Shown one piece after another: positions 35,621 through 44,672 of a stretch of DNA of 64,000 nt; within the stretch, counting starts at the first letter, position 1; each line of letters begins with the position of its first letter. The position numbers and the translations under genes are program-made. The notes below the pieces were generated by a model. That model saw nothing but the letters and a program-made list of their open reading frames with translations, searched no databases and was not told the DNA's origin. Source of the stretch: an uncultured Candidatus Saccharibacteria bacterium (lineage in GTDB: Bacteria; Patescibacteriota; Saccharimonadia; Saccharimonadales; Saccharimonadaceae); the NCBI GenBank assembly GCA_947302125.1, contig CAMYUL010000003.1, positions 32,580-96,579 of the forward strand, given 5' to 3'.

Positions 35621-36013
35621 TTATTCCTCCTTTTCTTTGGCGGCTTCCTCGGCGTCAGCGTCTTCGCTTTCGTCGTCATTGCCACCCTTACGTGCTTTGC
35701 GCTTTGCTTCCATTCTTAGTCGATTTTCATCAACTGTTACTAGCAGACTACGAAGAATCTCGTCTGCGATGTCTAGCATGTCAGTAACTTTCCTTGCCTT
35801 CCCTTTCTCGTCTGGCAAATCAAGCTCAAAGTAGTAGTATACGGCAAAGTCTTGTCCGGCGATTGAATAAGCTAGACGCTTCTTTCCCTCATCTACTTCT
35901 TTGGTAATTTTTCCCCCTGCTTCCTCGATAATTTTCTTCACCTTATCGAGTGCTGGCTGCAAATTCATCTCTAGATCAGGATGAATAAGCACGGTTAATT
36001 CGTACTCTCGCAC
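35621..36013 (-). CDS. rpsF: 30S ribosomal protein S6
   Basis: 130 residues. The S6 core has MREYELTVLIHPDLEM, GGKITKEVDEGKKRLAYSI and YYYFELDLP. A Glu/Asp/Lys-rich tail follows, as in other S6 proteins. It uses a GTG start with AAAGGAG 7-8 bases before it. It leads rpsF-ssb-rpsR and has a defined promoter and leader hairpin. Confidence 0.95.
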   Translation of the reverse strand: MREYELTVLIHPDLEMNLQPALDKVKKIIEEAGGKITKEVDEGKKRLAYSIAGQDFAVYYYFELDLPDEKGKARKVTDMLDIADEILRSLLVTVDENRLRMEAKRKARKGGNDDESEDADAEEAAKEKEE

Positions 36014-36035
36014 TATTATTACTCCTTTGGTTAAA

Positions 36036-36061
36036 GCAAATGCGGCTCTAGACCCACTTGC
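36036..36061 (-). promoter_or_regulatory. Possible S6:S18 autoregulatory leader hairpin
   Basis: The leader folds as GCAAGUG-GGU / GCC-G-CAUUUGC, a stem with one bulged G and a five-base loop, just before the rpsF ribosome site. A CCG sits at the bulge. CCG is the hallmark of known S6:S18-binding leaders, so feedback control of rpsF-ssb-rpsR is plausible. Assignment is by eye. Confidence 0.4.
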
Positions 36062-36083
36062 TGAGTATTTAATATTCCCTATT

Positions 36084-36112
36084 ATTATACCTCAACTCTG
36101 TAGGTTTTGCAA
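36084..36112 (-). promoter_or_regulatory. Promoter of rpsF-ssb-rpsR
   Basis: TTGCAA, 17-base spacer, TATAAT; predicted start near 36077, giving a leader of about 63 bases. Confidence 0.65.
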
Positions 36113-36483
36113 CCCCTTACGGCTGCCGTTCCAATTCGACCGGAAAAGCCGCATTCACCTGCCGTTAGTTAATATTAAGAGCCTATCTAGAATCGTCTCT
36201 TAGGCGCGAGTCGACATACCCTCTTTGCAGTCAACTTCTGCCATAATCTCATTATTAAGCCTTTAGTATAAAAAATAAAACATTAGTATTTAGCTATTCA
36301 AAATTTCCTCTGTTAGATTGTAAGGAAGAGCCCCAATCGTTAACAAAAAGCAACTGCAAAAACATCCAAAAACATATACCACACCACTTTGTCTCAAATT
36401 TTTGTCAACTTTACAAGCATAAGCCCAAAATTTCAAGCTGCTTAATAAGAGCGCTAGACCATATCAAGCCTATTAGCTTCCTA
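36113..36483 (-). other. Gene-free region between ftsK and rpsF with several small stem-loops
   Basis: No credible ORF is seen. On the minus strand there are a stem TGTTA-GATTG/CAATC-TAACA (36311-36345), competing pairings GCCTA/TAGGC and AAGAG/CTCTT near 36185-36220, and a GC-rich CGGCT/AGCCG stem just upstream of the rpsF -35. I checked for hallmark sequences of tmRNA, RNase P RNA and SRP RNA and did not find them. An unidentified structured RNA or a long ftsK 3' region are both possible. Confidence 0.35.
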
Positions 36484-38724
36484 CTATCCGGCCAATTCGT
36501 CAAATTCGTCTAACGAAGAGATCAAGACGTCACGTGGCTTATTACCATTTGCCTCACCAATCACGCCAATCTGCTCTAGCCAAATCGCAAGCCCAGACAC
36601 AAAACCGTGGCCTTTGCCTAGATAAGTCTGCAGCATCGCCGTCGAGAATTTACCCTTAGAAATCGTAATCTCCACTGCCTTTCTCACGATTGGATCATTT
36701 GGATCGTACTTCCTGCCAAGATCACCAATCGAACCGCCATCAGCCGGACCGAGGCCTTTAATTTGTACCGCCTGAGAAATCACCTCATCGTTGTATTCCG
36801 GCGGCCTCTGCTCACGCAAGAAATCTGTCAGGTTGTTTACATCTTCATCCGAAGCCCAAGCACCCTGAATACGGCGTGGCTTGCCCATCATCTCGGTAGT
36901 CAGCATCAGCATGTCACCTTTACCAAGCAGCTTCTCTGCGCCACCCATATCGAGCATAATCCTAGAGTCCATCTGCGACCCCACCGCAAAGGCAATCCTA
37001 CCCGGAATATTCGCTTTAATAAGACCAGTAATAACTTTTACTTCAGGCCTCTGTGTTGCGAGCACTAGGTGAATACCAGCAGCACGACCCTTCTGCGCTA
37101 CGCGCACGATTAGCATCTCCAGGTCTTTCCCTGCCATCATCATTAGATCAGCCATCTCGTCAATCACTACCACGATATATGGCATCTTACCACCATCATG
37201 CTTTTGATCATTTCCATCATCGTCCGGCACTGTCACAGTGCCCTTCTTTGCCATTTTCTTGTTGTAATCAACAATATTCTTTACCTTCTCCTCCGCCATC
37301 AAAGAGTAACGCAACTCCATTTCGTTTACCGCCCACTTCATTGCGGAAAGCGCCTTATCGACGGAAGTAATAATTGGCGTTAGAAGATGTGGAATATCAT
37401 TGTATTGCACCATTTCTACTTGCTTTGGATCCACAATAATTAGCTTCATATCCGAAGGTGCGTTACGATATAGCAGCGAAGAAATCAGTGTATTCGTCAT
37501 CACCGACTTACCAGAACCAGTAGTACCAGCAATGAGAAGGTGTGGCATCTTCGCAAGATTTGCTACTACTGATTTACCGGAAATATCTTTACCTACTGCA
37601 AAGGTCAATGGATCGTCACTCGACTTCCATTCCTTACTCTCTAGCACGCCGCGCAGTCTCACGTCTGCCGGCTTCACATTTGGAATCTCCACGCCCACAG
37701 AGCGCGTACCCGGAATCGGAGCCTCAATACGAATTTTATCTACCGCAAGGTTGAGCGCTAGCTCCTTATCACGTGCCAAAATCTTCGACAAGTTCACACC
37801 TGCTGGCGGCTTCATCGTATACTGCGTAACTCTTGGGCCAACATTTGCCCCTTCCATCTCTACGTCAATCCCAAATTCCGCCAAAGTCGACTTGATAATA
37901 AACGCGTTCTGCTGATGGTTGCCAGGGTCAGCCGGCGATTGCTTGTTTTCTAGAAGATCGATGCTTGGCATCTTCCAATCCGGATCAGACACAGATACTA
38001 GTGCCCTCTCCACTGGAGCTTCCTTCTCAGTAGATTTCGTTGCAATTTTTGGTGCGTGCACCTTCAACTTTGAGGTATCATCCACGACTGACACGCCAGA
38101 ATTAATCTTAATGTCGAGGTCGCCATCCGCCACGGCTTTGTTCGCCGCCTTAGCGATCTTGGCATTTTCTGTATCTTCATCTTTCTTCGTAGAATGGAAC
38201 ATCGAAAATAGCGCTTTGAAGAATGCTACTGGCGAAGTCTGCAAGATAAACAGCGCCGTAATAAAGATCAAGACTACATAAATAAACACCACTACCCCTG
38301 GATCTAACACCTGAACAAAAATCTTATTCAGCCCCTCGCCTAGCACGCCACCTGTCGGACTCTCTTCGCCAATTGTCGGTATACCAGTTACCCCAGCAGC
38401 CCAGCAAATCATCAAGAACGATGCTATCCACATCGCTACTGGCAGCTTATTCCCTGGTGTCCTAAAGATCTTTACAGCCAAATAGACCAGCAGTACCGGC
38501 AATAAGAACTTTGCATATCCAATAATAAACATCGATGCATTATCTACGCCCGTAAGTAACGCGCCACCACTTCCAAACCAAGTCATCACAAGAAACACCG
38601 CTAGCGCGATCATCATCACCGCTGCGCATTGTCGCCAAAAACCACCAGGTAACTCATGTTCTGGGGCTACGTCTTTAGTTTTTCTAGTGGATCTTTTCCT
38701 TGTAGATTTCTTTTTTGCTGGCAT
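36484..38724 (-). CDS. ftsK: DNA translocase FtsK/SpoIIIE
   Basis: 746 residues. The basic N-terminus is followed by four membrane segments (about 30-165), a linker, and the motor domain. Walker A is AGTTGSGKSVM, Walker B is IVVVIDEMADLM, and ATQRPEVKVITG is family-typical. The C-terminal gamma winged helix (about 680-740) starts at DPIVRKAVEIT and would read polarity sequences on DNA. It pumps DNA during division. The leader is short, from TATAAT at 38757-38762. Confidence 0.95.
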   Translation of the reverse strand: MPAKKKSTRKRSTRKTKDVAPEHELPGGFWRQCAAVMMIALAVFLVMTWFGSGGALLTGVDNASMFIIGYAKFLLPVLLVYLAVKIFRTPGNKLPVAMWIASFLMICWAAGVTGIPTIGEESPTGGVLGEGLNKIFVQVLDPGVVVFIYVVLIFITALFILQTSPVAFFKALFSMFHSTKKDEDTENAKIAKAANKAVADGDLDIKINSGVSVVDDTSKLKVHAPKIATKSTEKEAPVERALVSVSDPDWKMPSIDLLENKQSPADPGNHQQNAFIIKSTLAEFGIDVEMEGANVGPRVTQYTMKPPAGVNLSKILARDKELALNLAVDKIRIEAPIPGTRSVGVEIPNVKPADVRLRGVLESKEWKSSDDPLTFAVGKDISGKSVVANLAKMPHLLIAGTTGSGKSVMTNTLISSLLYRNAPSDMKLIIVDPKQVEMVQYNDIPHLLTPIITSVDKALSAMKWAVNEMELRYSLMAEEKVKNIVDYNKKMAKKGTVTVPDDDGNDQKHDGGKMPYIVVVIDEMADLMMMAGKDLEMLIVRVAQKGRAAGIHLVLATQRPEVKVITGLIKANIPGRIAFAVGSQMDSRIMLDMGGAEKLLGKGDMLMLTTEMMGKPRRIQGAWASDEDVNNLTDFLREQRPPEYNDEVISQAVQIKGLGPADGGSIGDLGRKYDPNDPIVRKAVEITISKGKFSTAMLQTYLGKGHGFVSGLAIWLEQIGVIGEANGNKPRDVLISSLDEFDELAG

Positions 38725-38757
38725 ATTATTCCTTATAGTCTCCCACCACTGGTTCTA

Positions 38758-39714
38758 TTATACCACAACCGTTATGCTCTTCTCTGCCTTTTTTACCCTA
38801 AATTCACTAAGTTCCATTTTTTTATATTCACCCTCAGCCTGAATTTCCACTTCTGTCGGGCTAGAAAATTCAATCTTAGTCTCATTCTCCACCTCATGGC
38901 CGGGTATCCTAGAAATCATGCTTTTTAGCATAAATGTCGCCAGTCTAAATAAGCTCTTCAATCGTCCAAAAGCTACATAATATCTCTTTGGGTTCTTCCA
39001 ATAATCTCCGCCTCGCATCACCTTGGCCACCGTCTTGCCGTTCACAAACATCACATCGGATACATGTTTTCCAGAGAACGTATTTACCTTACCATTCTTC
39101 TGCATCTTCTTACGATTCATTGGGATACTATTCATTTTGATATCTGCCGGCAGGAATTCCTTGCGATGGTTCTTGAAATACCATTTCGCAAGCGTCACCA
39201 CTGAAAATGCCAAGCTCTTATTCCCCTTCTTCAAATTATCCCTAGTTTTCGGTGCATCAAAAACCTCCGTGCTCTCCGAAAACATCCCTAGCGTAAAATA
39301 ACATCCTGCATATCTAAAATGCTCTCCATCAACCATCGCTTCAAGCGGGTACAATTTCTTAGTCTTGCCACCCTCAAAGTCCTCAATCACCTCTGCAAAC
39401 TTTTTCTTGCCTAGCATCCTTGCCATGTCATTAAAATTACCGTATCCAATCACCGCCAATGTTACTTTAGCTTCTGTAATCATTGCTGCATTTAACGCCA
39501 TAGTCGCACTGCCATCACCGCCGGCCACCACCACCAAGTCATCATCCTCCAAAATTTTTGCTAGCTCTTTAGCATTTTCTTCAACCGGTGCTTTCTTTAC
39601 CTCAAACTTACCCTTAGCATAGCCTTTCAGCTTCTGCGCCGGCTTGATTACTTCCGTCGCGATTAAACTATGCTTTGACGAGCGCGGATTATAAACTAGG
39701 ATAATTCGTTTCAT
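38758..39714 (-). CDS. Diacylglycerol kinase-like lipid kinase
   Basis: A 318-residue DAGK/sphingosine-kinase-fold protein. IILVYNPRSSKHS starts the N-terminal lobe and VVVAGGDGSATMALNA is the GGDGT-type nucleotide site. The C-terminal lobe is a beta-sandwich ending EVEIQAEGEY. Family members phosphorylate diacylglycerol or undecaprenol-like lipids, or act in glycolipid synthesis; the substrate here is unknown. The stop of the upstream gene is directly adjacent. Confidence 0.82.
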   Translation of the reverse strand: MKRIILVYNPRSSKHSLIATEVIKPAQKLKGYAKGKFEVKKAPVEENAKELAKILEDDDLVVVAGGDGSATMALNAAMITEAKVTLAVIGYGNFNDMARMLGKKKFAEVIEDFEGGKTKKLYPLEAMVDGEHFRYAGCYFTLGMFSESTEVFDAPKTRDNLKKGNKSLAFSVVTLAKWYFKNHRKEFLPADIKMNSIPMNRKKMQKNGKVNTFSGKHVSDVMFVNGKTVAKVMRGGDYWKNPKRYYVAFGRLKSLFRLATFMLKSMISRIPGHEVENETKIEFSSPTEVEIQAEGEYKKMELSEFRVKKAEKSITVVV

Positions 39715-40494
39715 TTAAATCACCCCTCCCGGAATCAGCCAGTTCAAAATTCCCCATAGCATGGCATATAGTAAGAGCCCAATCACGATACCAATAATAC
39801 GTTTGATCGTCTTAGCCATCTGCTCTGCATTGCCTCTAGAAGAGGCATACTGTATACCAGAAAACACAATCCCAACCGTTGCCGCAATCCCAACGCCCCA
39901 AGTCAAAACCGTCAAGCCAGTATTCAAAATACAAAAGATCTTATCATCTCCATCGCAATCAAGCACTACCGTCTCTAACTTCTCCGGCTCGGTCTTTAAT
40001 CCGCCAGTACTACTATACCCCTTGCCCGGCACCGCCGGTATTCCAGAATTATCCTTAACTTCACTGCCACCCGGATCATTATTATCATTCTCGGTTCGCT
40101 CTCTACCCGGATGTGATGGCCGGCTATAATCATTTGGGTCCCCAGTTGCATTATTCTGAGTACTGCTGCCACCGCCACCGCCACCGCCCGGCGTCCCAGC
40201 TTCTCCCGTGAACGGAATCACACACACATACGATCCATGAAATTGTGTTAAGCCACCATACGATCCGCCTTTTGCCTCACATTCCTGCTGAGCTGGCTGA
40301 TCCATAAAACACTGGATCGTTGACCCACTCGTTGTTTGGCTTAAACTATATAGTCCATCGCAAATCGTGGTCGCTTCATCAAACGTCAGCCCCCACGCTG
40401 CTTCTACTTTCACTAAAGTTGTAAGTGTCACAGAAAGTAACATTAGCCCAGCTACAAACAAATTCTTTGCTCTCTGTTTTTGTTTTTCTACCAC
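39715..40494 (-). CDS. TrbC/VirB2-like tail protein with Cys-containing head
   Basis: 259 residues with a GTG start after AGGAGG. An N-terminal signal/anchor segment leads to a Cys-rich head (CDGLYSL, CFMDQPAQQEC, GSYVCVIPF). A Gly/Ser/Asn/Pro-rich linker follows (about 100-165). The tail has two membrane helices, LTVLTWGVGIAATVGIVFSG and IIGIVIGLLLYAMLWGILNW, like T4SS pilin/TrbC proteins. It is paralogous to the next gene. A surface structure or secretion role is inferred. Confidence 0.7.
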   Translation of the reverse strand: MVEKQKQRAKNLFVAGLMLLSVTLTTLVKVEAAWGLTFDEATTICDGLYSLSQTTSGSTIQCFMDQPAQQECEAKGGSYGGLTQFHGSYVCVIPFTGEAGTPGGGGGGGSSTQNNATGDPNDYSRPSHPGRERTENDNNDPGGSEVKDNSGIPAVPGKGYSSTGGLKTEPEKLETVVLDCDGDDKIFCILNTGLTVLTWGVGIAATVGIVFSGIQYASSRGNAEQMAKTIKRIIGIVIGLLLYAMLWGILNWLIPGGVI

Positions 40495-40512
40495 CTCACC
40501 TCCTCTTATTTT

Positions 40513-41325
40513 TTAGAATATTCCACCAGGAATTAGCCAGGTGAGGAAGCCCCACATCACTGCATAGACCACGAGGCCAATCACGATATTGATCAGTCTG
40601 TTCTTTGCCTTAGTTACCTGCTCTGCACTATCTCTAGCTGTCAAATATTGTACGCCAGAAAGCACAATACCAATCGTTGCAGCAATACCAACACCCCAAG
40701 TCAGGACTGTCAAACCAATATTTAAAATACAGAAAATACCTTCACCATTCTGGCCACTTTCACAATCAAGAATACTTGTCTCAAAGTTATCTTTGTGGTC
40801 TAGCCCTGCCCCATACGTATACTCGCCATTATTTTTAATTGTTGTAGCGCTTGTACCAGTTCCGTTTTCACCGCCACCACTAGATCCAGATTCACCACTC
40901 TCGCCACCACTATCACCAGATTGAGCTGATGGATTTGGAATACAGTCTACAATCCAACCACCATTATTCACCTGCTGAGGATTTGTAGGATATCCGCCTC
41001 TGCTGATGCAATCATTCTCTGCTGCTTCCTTGCTATTGCCAGAAACTACAATTCGATTAATAAGAGCGCCACTGGTAGTCGTACTACCGCTGCTACTAGA
41101 TGTGTCCTTGACGCAATCTACTAGCCAGTAGCCGCTACCGCCCTGCCTTGCGTTAGTAGGATGGCCACCGCTGCTATAGCAGTTATTCTCTGCCTGTTCC
41201 TTAGTTCCGCCACCAATTATGCTCTTAGTGGCTGCCCAAGCTGGCGCAGCCTGCACCACTGTCGCAAACCCCATCGACATCAACATCAACCCCGCTATGA
41301 ACAAATTTTTTACTCTATTTTTCAT
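40513..41325 (-). CDS. TrbC/VirB2-like tail protein with duplicated Cys/Trp motif
   Basis: 270 residues. After a signal peptide (about 1-30) there are two copies of a motif of about 27 residues, NCYSSGGHPTN...WLVDC and DCISRGGYPTN...WIVDC. A Ser/Gly linker follows. The C-terminus has two helices (GLTVLTWGVGIAATIGIVLSG and INIVIGLVVYAVMWGFLTWL) nearly matching the preceding paralogue. GAGGAG precedes the start. Function unknown; a small pilin or pore subunit displaying Cys-bonded heads is one reading. Confidence 0.7.
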   Translation of the reverse strand: MKNRVKNLFIAGLMLMSMGFATVVQAAPAWAATKSIIGGGTKEQAENNCYSSGGHPTNARQGGSGYWLVDCVKDTSSSSGSTTTSGALINRIVVSGNSKEAAENDCISRGGYPTNPQQVNNGGWIVDCIPNPSAQSGDSGGESGESGSSGGGENGTGTSATTIKNNGEYTYGAGLDHKDNFETSILDCESGQNGEGIFCILNIGLTVLTWGVGIAATIGIVLSGVQYLTARDSAEQVTKAKNRLINIVIGLVVYAVMWGFLTWLIPGGIF

Positions 41326-41343
41326 CGCGAAATCTCCTCTATT

Positions 41344-42312
41344 CTATCTTAAATATTCGTGCAATTTCTTTGTATCTTTGTGCTTGCGCAACTTAGAAAG
41401 CGCCTTAGCCTCAATCTGGCGAATACGTTCCCTCGTCACTGAGAACTCTGCGCCAACTTCTTCCAAAGTATGTGGTCTACCACCACCAATCCCGAAGCGC
41501 AACTTAATAATCTTCTGTTCCCTTTCAGAAAGCGTCGAGATGATCTCCGCTAGCTGCTCCTTCAAAATCTGGTTCGCTGCAGAATCTTCTGGCGAATCTC
41601 TTTCTTCATCTTCTACGAAATCGCCAAGCACCGAATCCTCATCATCACCATCACGACCCACGCTCTGGTCAAGCGATGCGATATCTTGCTTAATACGCAT
41701 CACATACTCGACCTTCTCTGGGTCCATCTTCATCTCTTTCGCAATTTCATCGATAGTCGGCTCACGGTTTAGTTCCTGAGTCAACTTTCTAGTCGAACGC
41801 ATTACCTTATTAATTGTCTCTACCATGTGCACCGGAATGCGAATCGTTCTTGCTTGATCAGCAATCGCACGCGTAATCGCCTGGCGAATCCACCAAGTTG
41901 CATAAGTAGAAAACTTAAAGCCCTTATCTGGATCAAACTTCTCTACCGCGCGCAAAAGTCCAGTATTTCCTTCCTGGATCAAATCCAAAAAATCTAGACC
42001 TCTACCGGAATACCTCTTTGCAATCGAGACTACAAGACGCATATTAGCCTCAGCCAATTTATCCTTGGCTTTCTTGTCACCCTTTACTACACGTGCCGCA
42101 AGATCCGCTTCCTCCTCTGGGGTTAACAAAGGAATTTTACCAATCTCACGCAAATACAGCCTCACGGAATCATCCGCAAAAGCATCCACGTTATCTACTG
42201 TAATTTCTAGTTCTTCATCAGAAAGTTCTTCTTCCTCTGCAAGATCATCCATTAGAGGCTCATCCGGCTCGAACACACCAGAATCTAAAACTTCTTCTTT
42301 TTCTTTTTCCAT
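41344..42312 (-). CDS. rpoD: Primary RNA polymerase sigma factor
   Basis: A 322-residue sigma-70. An acidic N-terminal segment replaces region 1.1. Region 1.2 is [19 protein letters not shown], region 2 has [23 protein letters not shown] and [14 protein letters not shown], region 3 has IDEIAKEMK, and region 4.2 is [28 protein letters not shown]. All promoter-binding parts are present. TATAAT lies 7 bases before the ATG. Confidence 0.95.
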   Translation of the reverse strand: MEKEKEEVLDSGVFEPDEPLMDDLAEEEELSDEELEITVDNVDAFADDSVRLYLREIGKIPLLTPEEEADLAARVVKGDKKAKDKLAEANMRLVVSIAKRYSGRGLDFLDLIQEGNTGLLRAVEKFDPDKGFKFSTYATWWIRQAITRAIADQARTIRIPVHMVETINKVMRSTRKLTQELNREPTIDEIAKEMKMDPEKVEYVMRIKQDIASLDQSVGRDGDDEDSVLGDFVEDEERDSPEDSAANQILKEQLAEIISTLSEREQKIIKLRFGIGGGRPHTLEEVGAEFSVTRERIRQIEAKALSKLRKHKDTKKLHEYLR

Positions 42313-42319
42313 TAGAGAA

Positions 42320-42325
42320 ATTATA
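42320..42325 (-). promoter_or_regulatory. -10 box for leaderless rpoD transcript
   Basis: TATAAT ends 7 bases before the rpoD ATG. Confidence 0.5.
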
Positions 42326-42344
42326 TATTATATATATGTTTTTT

Positions 42345-43961
42345 TCAAGCTTTTTGCAGATTTTGAATCTTCCTCAAAATCTCTTTTGTTTTCTCTTCGT
42401 CATCCTCAAATTCGGAAAGCTTGGCCGTCAGCTCAGCAATTTCCTTCGCCTTCTCTTCCTTCTTGTAACTCTTTTTCAACTCCGCCACCTCAGCCTTCAA
42501 ATCATCCGCACTCATCTTCGCATATTTGTTTTCGTAAATAAATTCCAGCTCGTTCAGCCTCACATCATCTTCTGGCACATCCATATTAATCCCCGCACCA
42601 GCCTCCCCGCCAAACAGCATAATAGCTAAGAGCCCATCTTCAATCACCTTAACCTTGTCCGCATTCACTCCGCCACCTTTAATCGCCTTCAGCCGTCTCG
42701 GTCGAGCATCCCCTACTTTCTTCTGCCTCAAGTCTTCTATGGAAACCTCTAATCTCTCTGCCACTTTTTGCTCGTAATGCTTCTTCTCTACCGGATCCGA
42801 CAAATAAGAAATCACCTTCATTGCTATATCCGAATATTCCTTCTTTCCCTGTGCCGAAGTTAAATCTAATTTTTCCTCATATTTTTCCAACAACCAGTCC
42901 ACCGCCGGCTTATAATTTGCCACCGCATCCTGCCAAAGCTCCGCTCCCCTCTGAATCAGCTCGTCCGGGTCCTTTGCTCCATGATAATCAGAAATCACCG
43001 ATAAATTTATTCCCAAGTTCCCAGCTAGGTTAATTGCTCGTTCGGTCGCCTTCACGCCGGCATCATCACCATCATACGCCAGACGCACATCCGAAGTCAG
43101 CTTCGACAAAATCTTTAGATGCTGCTCCGTCATCGCCGTTCCACTCGTCGCCACCGCCTGCTTCACCCCGGCCTGATGTGAAGAAATCACGTCCATATTC
43201 CCCTCTACAATTACCACGAATCCCGACCGTCTAATCGCTTCTTTCGCCTGATACAATCCAAAGATAAATCGCGATTTATTAAACAGCATCGTCTCCGGCG
43301 TGTTCAAATACTTTGGCTCTCCCCCATCCAGCACCCGCGCCGTATAGCCAATCACCTGCCCATTCGTATCAATAAATGGCACCATCATCCGCCCACGGAA
43401 CAAGTCCCCACCGTATTGATTTAGAAGCCCCGCATCTTCCATTTCCTTCTGAGAAAAACCCTTCTTGCTCAAGAAATCAATCAGCGCCCTCCCCGTCCGC
43501 GGCGAATATCCAATCCTAAATTCCTTCACTGTCTCACGATTCAAATTTCGCTTATAAAATACATACTCACATACCGGCTTATTCTTCGTCAAAGCCACCT
43601 GATAATACTTCGTCGAAAGCTCCAGCTCTTCCCTTGCCCGCACCTTTTTTTGCGCAATTTTTGCATCACCCTCGCTGTATTTTTTGAGCTCCACTCCAGC
43701 CTGCGCCGCCAATTTTTCCAACGCCTCCCGAAAAGAAATCCCCTCAACTTCCATCACAAAAGTAAAAATATCTCCTCCCTTATTTGCTGAGAAATCATGC
43801 CAAATCCCCTTCTCCGGTGACACCATAAAGGACGGCGTCTTGTCTACCCCCCACGGACTTCGCCCCTTCATATTACGGCCAGCACGTTTCAGCTCGATAT
43901 ACTGACCCACCACGTCCTCTACTGCTAGTCTCGCCCGGATTTCCTCTTTAGCATCCTGCAT
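42345..43961 (-). CDS. dnaG: DNA primase lacking zinc ligands
   Basis: 538 residues from the ATG at 43961 (MQDAKEEIRARL). The track's upstream start adds 29 hydrophobic, non-conserved residues and crosses a TATAAT. The N-terminal CHC2-like domain keeps its shape (KGRSPWGVDKTPSFMVSPEKGIWHDFSANKGGDIFTF), but all four zinc ligands are replaced (Ser, Gly, Asp, Ala). TOPRIM motifs are intact: VIVEGNMDVISSHQ and LAYDGDDAGVKA. A C-terminal helicase-binding region follows. It synthesises replication primers. Confidence 0.93.
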   Translation of the reverse strand: MQDAKEEIRARLAVEDVVGQYIELKRAGRNMKGRSPWGVDKTPSFMVSPEKGIWHDFSANKGGDIFTFVMEVEGISFREALEKLAAQAGVELKKYSEGDAKIAQKKVRAREELELSTKYYQVALTKNKPVCEYVFYKRNLNRETVKEFRIGYSPRTGRALIDFLSKKGFSQKEMEDAGLLNQYGGDLFRGRMMVPFIDTNGQVIGYTARVLDGGEPKYLNTPETMLFNKSRFIFGLYQAKEAIRRSGFVVIVEGNMDVISSHQAGVKQAVATSGTAMTEQHLKILSKLTSDVRLAYDGDDAGVKATERAINLAGNLGINLSVISDYHGAKDPDELIQRGAELWQDAVANYKPAVDWLLEKYEEKLDLTSAQGKKEYSDIAMKVISYLSDPVEKKHYEQKVAERLEVSIEDLRQKKVGDARPRRLKAIKGGGVNADKVKVIEDGLLAIMLFGGEAGAGINMDVPEDDVRLNELEFIYENKYAKMSADDLKAEVAELKKSYKKEEKAKEIAELTAKLSEFEDDEEKTKEILRKIQNLQKA

Positions 43962-43967
43962 ACCTAT

Positions 43968-43973
43968 ATTATA
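43968..43973 (-). promoter_or_regulatory. -10 box for leaderless dnaG transcript
   Basis: TATAAT lies 6 bases before the ATG at 43961 and argues against the longer track start. Confidence 0.55.
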
Positions 43974-44009
43974 TATCAGATTACCACTATATTCAAAACC
44001 AAAGTATGC

Positions 44010-44015
44010 TATAAT
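44010..44015 (+). promoter_or_regulatory. Extended -10 for the 44022 gene
   Basis: ATGCTATAAT, 6 bases before the ATG; divergent from the dnaG promoter. Confidence 0.55.
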
Positions 44016-44021
44016 AAGCAT

Positions 44022-44657
44022 ATGGATAATAAAGCCTATCTCGAACAAATCGCCTCAGAAACCCGTGTCAGCAAGCCTAAAGCCTCCGGCTTTCTTGGCA
44101 AGCTCGGCCTCTCCCCTCTGATGAAAAAGCTTCTCATCGGTGGCGTTGTTCTGGCTTTCTTGATTATCATCATTGGTTCGATCGCCGGCGGCGGCAAAGA
44201 CAAGAACACCGATCGCGACCTCGTCGACAAGCTCTCTCTTCGCACTACTAATCTTATCTCTGTCGTTGAAAGAAATAACCGCTACATCAAATCTTCCAGT
44301 CTCCGTTCTCTGTCCAATTCCTGGAAAGCGGTCTTAAGTCAGGTAAATTACGCAACTAACACTTCCCTCGCCGAGGACTTCGAGGCCAAGAATAGTAAGC
44401 CTCAAAAAGAGCAAACCACCTTGGACGAGGATGCCTGGAAGCTTGAGCTCGAAGAAACCTTAGAAAAAGCCCGCTTAAACGGCCTCCTCGATCGCGTCAC
44501 TTCTCGCGAATATGCTTATCAAATCGGCATGCTTATCTCTCTAGAAAACGACATCATCAATAAGAGCAAGAAGGAAAATCTCACTTCCGCCCTCAAGAAC
44601 TCCATCCCTAACCTCGATCAGCTCTATGACCAATTTGACAATTTCGCCGCTGAATAG
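44022..44657 (+). CDS. Membrane-anchored protein of unknown function
   Basis: 211 residues. A 45-residue cytoplasmic start is followed by one membrane segment (LLIGGVVLAFLIIIIGSIAGG, about 45-65). An extracytoplasmic helical domain follows, rich in Lys/Glu/Leu/Asn, with no cysteines. I do not recognise a family. It is divergent from dnaG and directly followed by mscL, whose -10 box begins at the last base of this gene. Confidence 0.7.
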   Translation: MDNKAYLEQIASETRVSKPKASGFLGKLGLSPLMKKLLIGGVVLAFLIIIIGSIAGGGKDKNTDRDLVDKLSLRTTNLISVVERNNRYIKSSSLRSLSNSWKAVLSQVNYATNTSLAEDFEAKNSKPQKEQTTLDEDAWKLELEETLEKARLNGLLDRVTSREYAYQIGMLISLENDIINKSKKENLTSALKNSIPNLDQLYDQFDNFAAE

Positions 44658-44663
44658 TATAAT
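44658..44663 (+). promoter_or_regulatory. -10 box for mscL
   Basis: TATAAT starts directly after the upstream stop codon and lies 9 bases before the mscL ATG. Confidence 0.5.
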
Positions 44664-44672
44664 AATACTATC

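Noticed and set aside
35620-35685. Longer ssb start at 35685
   Set aside because: The extra 22 residues are basic and lie inside rpsF; the ATG at 35619 has a GGAGG site and matches the SSB family start.
36113-36483. tmRNA, RNase P RNA or SRP RNA in the ftsK-rpsF gap
   Set aside because: None of their hallmark conserved sequences were found by eye.
43962-44048. Longer dnaG start at 44048
   Set aside because: Adds non-conserved hydrophobic residues and crosses the dnaG and 44022 gene promoters.
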